Source of the DNA: Calliphora vicina
Lineage: Eukaryota; Arthropoda; Insecta; Diptera; Calliphoridae
Direction of reading: 5' to 3'
NCBI RefSeq assembly: GCF_958450345.1
Contig: NC_088782.1
Location: 114,792,358 to 114,856,357, forward strand
Length of the DNA: 64,000 nt
Positions within the stretch are counted from its first letter, which is position 1; every line of letters starts with the position of its first letter. The notes under the pieces were generated by a model, which was given only the letters and a program-made list of their open reading frames with translations, made no database searches and was not told the DNA's origin. A program made the translations under genes and the position numbers. Positions 55,259 to 64,000 of the stretch are shown here, piece by piece.

Positions 55259-56063
55259 ATCTTCGCATTCATATCCCCCATGACAAATTTTTTGTCGCTC
55301 CTTGGAGCAATGGTTATTGCTCTGTTCAATTGTTCATAGAAAAAGTCTTTATTGTCGGAGTTTGTATAATACACTCTAACAGAAAATAAATGTAGCCACA
55401 TATACACACAGCCTCAAAAGTGAGTAAACTCCCACGAATTTTTTGATTTTTTTAGGATCATGAAAATCATTATAGTCCGACTTAGATCTTTTTTTCACAA
55501 CCGAATTTATTATTCAACTCAATCTCCAACAAACCTAAACATTAAAATTTTAATCGATGAATAAATTTTAGGATTTTCATTATCTTAAAAAAAATTATAT
55601 AATTTATCAAATTAGGTTGCACTGATTAGGAGTATTTAATCCCGTCAATTTAGGGATATTCTTGCCTTCATTATCCAATTGTTGCACTTAATATTCCCCT
55701 AATTGTATCTAAAAAATGTTTACTGGGTTATCTGGTTCAGTTTTCTTTATACGAGCATACATGCTGCGATTGCATGAATATAATTTCCATATTAATTCCC
55801 ATTAAAATTCAGCCTTGTTTATTAATTATTAACAATTACAACATGCTTGCATGTAATCGTTAGTGTTACTGCTATCTAATATTGTGTTAAATATTATTTT
55901 TATTAAAACACTAAACAAAACATCAAACACTCTGGATTAGAAATTGCTTTAGAAATTATAACCAAGCGAATGGTTTACTCTTAAAGTTATAGAAAAAATT
56001 TTGGAACTAAAAATAGCTTATGCCTCAGATTAAACCAGAAAGGTCTTGATTGTAAAATTATGA
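55259..56063. other. Spacer between two inverted 35-bp arrays
   Basis: AT-rich unique sequence with no gene recognised. It would form the loop if the two flanking arrays paired. Confidence 0.5.
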
Positions 56064-58803
56064 TTTCGATATCAATCGTATCTCTTTATGTAGTTCAATT
56101 TTAATTTCAATCGTAAGTCTTCTTATAGTTAAATTTTAGCTTCCATCGTAGGTCTTTTTATAGTTAAAGTTTAGCTTCAATCGTAGGTCTTTATGTAGTT
56201 CAATTTTAGCTTCAATCATATGTCCTTTTATAGTTAAATTTTAGCTTCCATCGTAGGTCTTTTTATGGTTTAATTTTAGCTACAATTGTAAGTGTTTTTA
56301 TAGTTAAATTTTATCTTCAATCGGAGGTCCTTTTATAGTTAAATTTTAGTTTCCATTGTAAGTCCTTTTATAGTTAAATTTTAGCTTCAATCGTAGGTCT
56401 GTTTATACTTCAATTTTAGGCCCCATCGTAGGTCCTTTTATAGTTAAATTTTAGTTTCAATCGGAGGTCCTTTTATAGTTACATTTTTGCTTCCATCGCA
56501 GGTATTTTTATAGCTAAATTTTAGCCCCCATTGTAGGTCCTTTTATAGTTAAATTTTAGCTTCAATCGGAGGTCCTTTCATAGTTAAATTTTAGCTTCAA
56601 TCGGAGGTCCTTTTACAGTTAAATTTTAGCTTCAATCTTAGATCTTTTTATATTTAAATTTTAGCTTCCATCGTAGGTCCTTTTGTAGTAAAAGTTTAGC
56701 TTCAATCGTAGGTATTTTTATATCTCAATTTTAGCTTCAATCCTAGGTCTGTTTATAGTTAAATTTTAGCTTCCATCGTAGGTCCTTTTGTACTTAAATT
56801 TTAGCTTCAATCGGAGGTCCTTTTATAGTTAAATTTTAGCCTCAATCGTAGGTCTTTATGTAGTTCAATCTTAGCTTCAATCATAGGTTTTTTTATAGTT
56901 AAATTTTAGCTTCAATCGTAGGTCTGTTTATAGTTAAATTTTATCTTCAATTGTAAGTCATTTTATGGCAAAATTTTAGCTTCAATCATAGGTTCGTTAA
57001 CAGTTAAATTTTAGCCTCAATCGTAGGTCTTTATGTAGTTCAATTTTAGCTTCAATCATAGGTCTTTTGATAGTAAAATTTTAGCTTCCACCGTAGGTCT
57101 TTTTATAGTTAAATTTTAGCTTCCACCGTAGGTCTTTTTATAGTTCAATTTTAGCTACGATTGTAAGTCTTTTTATAGTTAAATTTTAGCTTCAATCAGA
57201 GGTCCTTTCATAGTTAAATTTTAGTTTCAATCGTAGGTCTTTTTATAGTTAAATTTTAGCTTCCATCGTAGGTCCTTTTATAGTTAAATTTTAGCTTCAA
57301 TCGGAGGTTCTTTTATAGTTCAATTTTAGCTTCAATCGGAGATCCTTTTATAGTTAAATTTTAGCTTCAATCGTAGGTCTTTTTATATTTAAATTTTAGC
57401 TTCCATCGTAGGTCTATTTATATTAAAATTTTAGCTTCAATCGTAGGTATTTTTATATCTCAATTTTAGCTTAAATCGTAGGTCTATTTATAGTTAAATT
57501 TTAGCTTCAATCGTAGGTATTTTTATATCTCAATTTTAGCTTAAATCGTAGGTCTATTTATAGTTAAATTTTAGCTTCCATCGTAGGTCCTTTTATAGTT
57601 CAATTTTAGCTTCAATCGGAGGTCCTTTTATAGTTAAATTTTAGCTTCAATCAGAGGTCCTTTCATAGTTAAATTTTAGTTTCAATCGTAGGTCCTTTTA
57701 TAGTTCAATTTTAGCTTCAATCGGAGGTCCTTTTATAGTTAAATTTTAGCTTCAATCAGAGGTCCTTTTATAGTTAAATTTTAGTTTCAATCGTAGGTCT
57801 TTTTATAGTTAAACTTTAGCTTCCATCGTAGGTCCTTTTATAGTTAAATTTTAGCTTCAATCGGAGGTTCTTTTACAGTTCAATTTTAGCTTCAATCGGA
57901 GGTCCTTTTATAGTTAAATTTTAGCTTCAATCGTAGGTCTTTTTATATTTAAATTTTAGCTTCCGTCGTAGGTCTGTTTATAGTAAAATTTTAGCTTCAA
58001 TCGTAGGTATTTTTATATCTCAATTTTAGCTTAAATCGTAGGTCTATTTATAGTTACATTTTAGCTTCCATCGTAGGTCCTTTTATAGTTAAATTTTAGT
58101 TTCAATCGGAGTTCCCTTTATAGTTAAATTTTAGCTTCAGTCGTATGTCTGTTTATAGTTAAATTTTATCTTCAATTGTAAGTCATTTTATAGCAAAATT
58201 TTAGCTTCAGTCATAGGTTCGTTAATACTTAAATTTTAGCCTCAATCGTAGGTCTTTATGTAGTTCAATCTTAGCTTCAATCATAGGTCTTTTTATAATT
58301 AAATTTTAGCTTCCACCGTAGGTCTTTTTATAGTTAAATTTTAGCTTCCACCGTAGGTCTTTTTATAGTTCAATTTTAGCTACGATTGTAAGTCTTTTTA
58401 TAGTTAAATTTTAGCTTTAATCAGAGGTCCTTTCATAGTTAAATTTTAGCCTCAATCGTAGGTCCTTTTATAGTTCAATTTGAGCTTCAATCGGAGATCC
58501 TTTTATAGTTCAATGTTAGCTTCAATCGTAGGTCTTTTTATATTTAAATTTTAGCTTCCATCGTAGTTTTAGCTTCCAGTTGTAAGTCGTTTTATGGTTA
58601 AATTATAGCTTAAATCGTAGGTCCTTTTATAGTTAAATTTTAGCTTTCATCGTAGGTCCTTTTATAGCTCAATTTTAGCACCAATCGAAGGTCCTTTTAC
58701 AGTTCAATTTTAGCATCATTCAAAGGTCCTTTTCCAGTTCAATTTTAGCTTTAACTTCAGGTCTTTATATAATTAAATTTTAATTTCAATCTTAAATCGT
58801 TAT
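56064..58803 (+). repeat. 35-bp minisatellite, large array
   Basis: About 78 units whose core reads TTTTAGCTTCAATCGTAGGT followed by CYTTTTATAGTTAAA. Units differ at a few recurrent positions (CAATCGTAGG, CCATCGTAGG, CAATCGGAGG, CCACCGTAGG). The order of variants repeats: the TTATCTTCAATTGTAAGTCA unit with its GGTTCGTTAA follower occurs at 56941/56991 and again at 58166/58216. That offset is 1,225 bp, exactly 35 units. Units become irregular at both edges. No coding potential. Confidence 0.92.
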
Positions 58804-59750
58804 GCATTTACTTCGCTGGGTTATTAATTGTCCCATGTAAATAAATTAAATAATCCTTATTTATATTTACGTATTTTCTGTAGCCCATTCTTTAACAAGT
58901 GCTTGTAATAAATTTGTCATATTTATACATACATAATTCGTTTTGCGGTTGTTAGTTTCCTTTTTGAAACAACTGACAAGTTTATTTACCACGCAATTAT
59001 GTGGTTCATATGTTGCATGCAACATTACACGCAATCTTTGCATTATATTCCACTGCCATAGCGTCGCAGCAGTTGTTGGTGCTGTTGCTGTTTTGTAAAT
59101 TTTTTATAGTTTCAAGCAATTCTTGTGCGCTGTGCGACAACATGCAATAAACATAAAGATGACAAATGTTTTTTAAACACTTGAAAAAACGGAAATTATG
59201 TTGTATAAAAATTTTGTGCATAAAACTTTATACGAGCAAAATAATTGCAAGCGGATATAGAACGTGGAGAACAGCTAATTTGTTTAACAAACAATGTGGT
59301 GCAGAAGGTGAGGGAGAGGGAGGGGAAAGGTGTGTGTGTGTGTTTGTTAAAAAACTTATTTGCAAAATACTTTACTGATAAGCTGTAGATAATTGTGTAA
59401 CATGTGTATGTGATTATAAAGAAATTTCTAGGAAATTGTTAAACATTCCCAGTGAGCTAAGAATATGCGTTGTTGCAGTGCATTCAATGGTATAATTGCT
59501 TTAAAAATACCACGCATTTTATTCACATTCTTGAGAGACTCTTGTACGGTTGCCAAAGAAAACTGATTAAATGTTATAATTAGAAAGCAAGAACTGCTAA
59601 AGTAATCAACAAGAAAATGGATGAAGCTTTAATAAGATTTGCAGTACTGCAAATCTGTACAAATTGTGGTAATTTCCTTTAGTATTTGTTTACAAAATTA
59701 TCACATTAAGACATTGTTTTGTGACATTAATTTAAAGTCATAAAATACTG
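58804..59750. other. AT-rich unique DNA
   Basis: No gene recognised. A G/A-rich patch (GAGGGAGAGGGAGGGGAAAG) followed by a GT run lies near 59309-59342. Short open frames around 59006-59378 lack family features. Confidence 0.5.
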
Positions 59751-60290
59751 GATCTCATATGGATTGGTATCGTTCCAAATTTGACAATTAAGTTTGTTGA
59801 CACACCCATTCATCCATGATTTTTTTATGAAAATTGGGGTCAGTTTCCAAATGGTCCAGGGCCCATACAGCGAAAACATGCCGTAGTCTATGGTCGTTTT
59901 CCTTCAGCTCCTCGGTGAGTTGAAAAAATCGGCTGTCTCGGATTCTCCTGCATACTACCACGCACAGCGCTGATTTCAGTAGATCTTGCGTTTCGTCGCT
60001 GTACAGTTTTTTGTTCATTGTTTATTGAAAATTTATCCACAACACTGGTACGACGATTATGGCGACTGAAAAATGGACGAAGGGCGTGGAACATTGTCCG
60101 AACTGAACACACAATTTGATAAAACAATTTTATCATTTGCACTTGTTATTATATTATATGCGTCCATGGTGATTTTGAAAAACTAACTGAATAAATAAAT
60201 GCCAACTGGATAGATGTTGTTTCAACAATATAATGGTTATCAACTGTCAAACTTCGAAATTCTCTATAGGAAGACCCTTTAAATATGAAT
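59751..60290 (-). pseudogene. Tc1/mariner-superfamily transposase remnant (VNKQN type), copy 2
   Basis: Minus strand, in two overlapping frames joined by a frameshift near 59950. The N-terminal frame reads FHALRPFFSRHNRRTSVVDK, RRNARSTEISAVRGS and MQENPRQPIF. These are the paired helix-turn-helix region and the 'RSVENIA.V..SV.E.P' linker of this insect transposase group. The second frame reads QLTEELKENDHRLRHVFA, then WALDHLETDPNFHKKI, the segment just before the catalytic DEAHF block. That block is destroyed here. Copy 1 at 47930-48690 retains it. The distal end CAACTGTCAAACTTCGAAAT ... AGGAAGACCCTTT matches the end of copy 1. Confidence 0.65.
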
Positions 60291-60871
60291 TACGTTGCAC
60301 ATATATATATTTGTTATTGTTTATTAGTGCAGCCAATATCAACATTCAAATATTATTACGTTTACCACCGCCGGTCATAAAACACAAGTGCAAAACAAAC
60401 AAAAAATTGTAATTCTCATATACATATATTCAATTGTTCAATGAACTGTCTGCAATAATACAGACATGAGAATGAATATGAAAAATTTAAAAAAATATAT
60501 ATAAATATATTGCCACAAAATATTCTTTAATAATCTATAAAAAATAAAGTGTGTCTAAAGATATGTTCAAGCGGAATTTACGATATGTGGCGCCACTAAT
60601 CCCCAACAATTCTCCAGCTTAGCGTGAAAATATTTATTTACTTTGTATGGAAGGTGTCACATCCCCTGTTCCGATATGTCCCATTTTCAGTTAAACTTCA
60701 TGCTGTGATAAGAAATTGTTACGTATAAAGTTTGAAGATTGTCATAATTATAGCTCACCAGATATTCGAAAATAACTCTTAGCTTTGTATGGGTGGTGCC
60801 ACGCCCATTTATCCAAACACGCTTATTTTCAGACACAATAGTACCGAAGAAAATCCTGCGAAATTTTGCAT
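60291..60871. other. AT-rich spacer with a degenerate ~140-bp duplication
   Basis: TACTTTGTATGGAAGGTGTC (about 60638) and TAGCTTTGTATGGGTGGTGC (about 60779) head two related, diverged stretches about 140 bp apart. They are probably remnants of a dispersed repeat; the family is not known to me. No gene. Confidence 0.4.
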
Positions 60872-61162
60872 ATAATACCCTACACTAAGTAAAAGAGCAA
60901 TAAAACATTTTTCTTTTAAAATTTCAATAATTTATATTGTTGAGTGATTTTCGGAAGTGGGCCTTATATGGGAGCTATGTTTACATGGACAGCCAGCCGA
61001 CCAGACAGCCAGACGGACGGACGGACATCGTTTTATCGACTCAAAAATGATTCTAAGTCGATCGGTATACTTTAAGGTGGGTGTTAGACTAATATTTTTG
61101 GGCGTTACAAACATCTGCACAAACGCATAATACCCTCCCCACTATGGTGGTGTAGGGTATAA
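60872..61162 (-). mobile_element. Helentron-like (GTCY)n element, family 1, internally deleted copy
   Basis: The minus-strand 5' part (GTCC tract, TATACCGATCGACTTAGAAT, ACCACCATAGTGGGG) is joined at about 60979 directly to the 3' part (GTGATTTTCGGAAG and AATACCCTACACTAAG in plus-strand order). It thus lacks roughly 430 bp found in full-length copies. The 3' hairpin and tail are also missing. Confidence 0.75.
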
Positions 61163-62640
61163 ATATTTCTATAGAACACATTCTATAGACAAAGACTGTT
61201 TTGTATAGGAAAGTGTATGCTTCTTTTCTATAGAATAGTATCTGATATAAACAGTTTTCTATAGAAAGGATTAATATTACTTAACCATTACTATATAAAT
61301 CTGATTATAGTGCACTTATAAATCACCTTAATTGCTGCATATTTTATTTCGCACTTTAATTATATTTAATATACTTATATGTATGTTTTCATATAAGTAA
61401 TATTTCCAATGATACACCATATTTTCTAATAACATTGACATTTTAATCGACATTTTATAAAATTCATGAACAATTGAATTCAGTTATTTTTGTTTAACGA
61501 ACAAAAATAATGTAATAGAAAACTCACGATAAAAGAAAATAAAATATCATATAAGCCCACAAAAATATAACCACACAATGGAAAATACACATGATATAGC
61601 AGATTATATGCAACATGAACATACACTTACATATATTTTTATACATTACACAATTTAAGTAAACCAGTGATCTTCAATATTAGTTTATTATAATCCATTT
61701 TATTGTTTAAAAATCTCTCTTAAATATCATATTAACCGACAAACAAAATCTATATTATAGGACTCATTCTAAATAGTTTCCCTAACGGTTACTCTTTCAT
61801 ATCTCAAATATATAGAGTAGAAGGGGGACCATTTGCCACTAGGTACATCTGAAAATACCGACTAACTTGAAAGCTGAGCAATCGATTTTGTTAAACTACC
61901 AACTTTATGTTCCTTTATCGATCATATCTGATCAGAGACAAGAGCGTTGCAAAAAGAAGTGGCGAATGGTACCCCTTCTACCCTACTTACAACATGAACT
62001 CTTTAACCACTTAGTTTTTTTAGTTTTTTATGAAAATCATAACGTCCCCTTAATAAAACAATAGTGTATAATTTTTTTGACATTTCGAAATAATTGAATT
62101 TAAAATGTTTGTGTTAGTAGACATCTAGAACAAAAGTAATATTTCAATTGATCTTTTGACCCACTTTGTGGAAGTAGAATTTCACCAAATTTTGACCACA
62201 TATAGATTCTTATTATGTAATAAAAAAATAATTGGTTGCTAATAATATGTCATTTTAAAATTACTCCCCCCCCCCCTTGGTCATAAGTCACACTTTAGGA
62301 ATCACTGATGTAACTTCATACAGAAGCAGGTGCTCTAACAAATTTTAATTGTTAAAGATATATTTATATAAAACACACACATATCTATTTGCCAATATAT
62401 AGATACACATTTATATGTATATATAAAGATATAAATATAATCATTACATACCTACAAATAATAGTTAATAGTAGACTATATATTGTCTACGTAAAAACTA
62501 GTAAATCATTGTATAAAATTCCATTGGTGTAAAGATTTATTATTATAAAATCAAATATATACAGATACATTAAGGTGGCCACATATATATGTAGTTTTGA
62601 AAATACGATTTCCCAAATGTAGATCCTAAATTAAATTAAA
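61163..62640. other. AT-rich unique DNA
   Basis: No gene recognised. An 11-C run (about 62266-62276) stands out in the AT-rich context. The open stretch at 61867-62064 has no family features. Confidence 0.5.
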
Positions 62641-64000
62641 CTAGAACCTGAACTAGAACCTGAACTAGAACCTGAACTAGAACCTGAACTAGAACCTGAA
62701 CTAGAACCTGAACTAGAACCTGAACTAGAACCTGAACTAGAACTGAACTAGAACTGAACTAGAACTGAACTAGAACTGAACTAGAACTGAACTAGAACTG
62801 AACTAGAACTGAACTAGAACTGAACTAGAACTGAACTAGAACTGAACTAGAACTGAACTAGAACTGAACTAGAACTGAACTAGAACTGAACTAGAACTGA
62901 ACTAGAACTGAACTAGAACTGAACTAGAACTGAACTAGAACTGAACTAGAACTGAACTAGAACTGAACTAGAACTGAACTAGAACTGAACTAGAACTGAA
63001 CTAGAACTGAACTAGAACTGAACTAGAACTGAACTAGAACTGAACTAGAACTGAACTAGAACTGAACTAGAACTGAACTAGAACTGAACTAGAACTGAAC
63101 TAGAACTGAACTAGAACTGAACTAGAACTGAACTAGAACTGAACTAGAACTGAACTAGAACTGAACTAGAACTGAACTAGAACTGAACTAGAACTGAACT
63201 AGAACTGAACTAGAACTGAACTAGAACTGAACTAGAACTGAACTAGAACTGAACTAGAACTGAACTAGAACTGAACTAGAACTGAACTAGAACTGAACTA
63301 GAACTGAACTAGAACTGAACTAGAACTGAACTAGAACTGAACTAGAACTGAACTAGAACTGAACTAGAACTGAACTAGAACTGAACTAGAACTGAACTAG
63401 AACTGAACTAGAACTGAACTAGAACTGAACTAGAACTGAACTAGAACTGAACTAGAACTGAACTAGAACTGAACTAGAACTGAACTAGAACTGAACTAGA
63501 ACTGAACTAGAACTGAACTAGAACTGAACTAGAACTGAACTAGAACTGAACTAGAACTGAACTAGAACTGAACTAGAACTGAACTAGAACTGAACTAGAA
63601 CTGAACTAGAACTGAACTAGAACTGAACTAGAACTGAACTAGAACTGAACTAGAACTGAACTAGAACTGAACTAGAACTGAACTAGAACTGAACTAGAAC
63701 TGAACTAGAACTGAACTAGAACTGAACTAGAACTGAACAAGAACTGAACTAGAACTGAACTAGAACTGAACTAGAACTGAACTAGAACTGAACTAGAACT
63801 GAACTAGAACTGAACTAGAACTGAACTAGAACTGAACTAGAACTGAACTAGAACTGAACTAGAACTGAACTAGAACTGAACTAGAACTGAACTAGAACTG
63901 AACTAGAACTGAACTAGAACTGAACTAGAACTGAACTAGAACTGAACTAGAACTGAACTAGAACTGAACTAGAACTGAACTAGAACTGAACTAGAACTGA
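62641..64000 (-). repeat. 11/12-bp minisatellite (CTAGAAC[C]TGAA)n, array 5, runs off the window
   Basis: The first about 100 bp (62641-62740) are 12-bp units CTAGAACCTGAA. The remainder is 11-bp units CTAGAACTGAA, almost perfect, with one GAACAAG variant near 63738. It has the same order of unit types and the same orientation as array 4. It continues beyond the end of the window. Confidence 0.97.

Overview
This window looks like non-coding, AT-rich eukaryotic chromosomal DNA from a higher fly (Diptera). A calyptrate such as a blow fly or house-fly relative is my best guess. The evidence is the mix of mobile-element fossils: mauritiana-type mariner remnants, a DD37E (ITmD37E-type) Tc1/mariner transposon, and short non-autonomous elements with a (GTCY)n core like the 'mini-me'/DINE-1/Helentron group of Diptera. 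There are also RTE-like and other non-LTR remnants and a tRNA-derived SINE. No rRNA, tRNA gene or conserved host protein gene was recognised, and there are no prokaryotic operons. A 200-base run of N marks an assembly gap.

Layout: 0-2.1 kb, AT-rich DNA and a decayed LINE reverse transcriptase with a SINE inside it. 2.7-5.2 kb, a tandem array of ~120-bp hairpin monomers in ~520-bp higher-order units, with its last part inverted. 5.7-6.5 kb, a weak candidate for a small two-exon gene. 6.9-9.6 kb, a degenerate 13-bp minisatellite. 12.5-18.5 kb, a near-perfect 11-bp minisatellite, with sister arrays at 21.4-22.0, 30.2-35.2, 36.8-40.7 and 62.6-64.0 kb. 24.5-28.7 kb, degenerate ~310-430-bp repeats invaded by two Helentron-like copies. 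41.6-43.0 kb, mariner and LINE fossils leading into a pure TTAGTC array (43.0-44.9 kb). 46.3-54.7 kb, a dense transposon island holding the only convincing intact gene in the window, a 335-codon DD37E transposase at 52609-53616. 54.7-58.8 kb, two 35-bp minisatellites in opposite orientation. 59.7-61.2 kb, more transposon remnants.

By coordinates, the five arrays of the 11/12-bp family cover about 17.0 kb (about 27% of the window). All tandem arrays together cover roughly 30 kb (about 47%). The only set of parts that forms a working system by inspection is the DD37E transposon: intact transposase, matching 26-bp terminal inverted repeats and a TA target duplication. It sits inside an older dead copy of its own family. 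Everything else is fossil mobile DNA or tandem repeat. A repeat-rich intron, pericentromeric region or sex-chromosome segment would fit; this is inference only.
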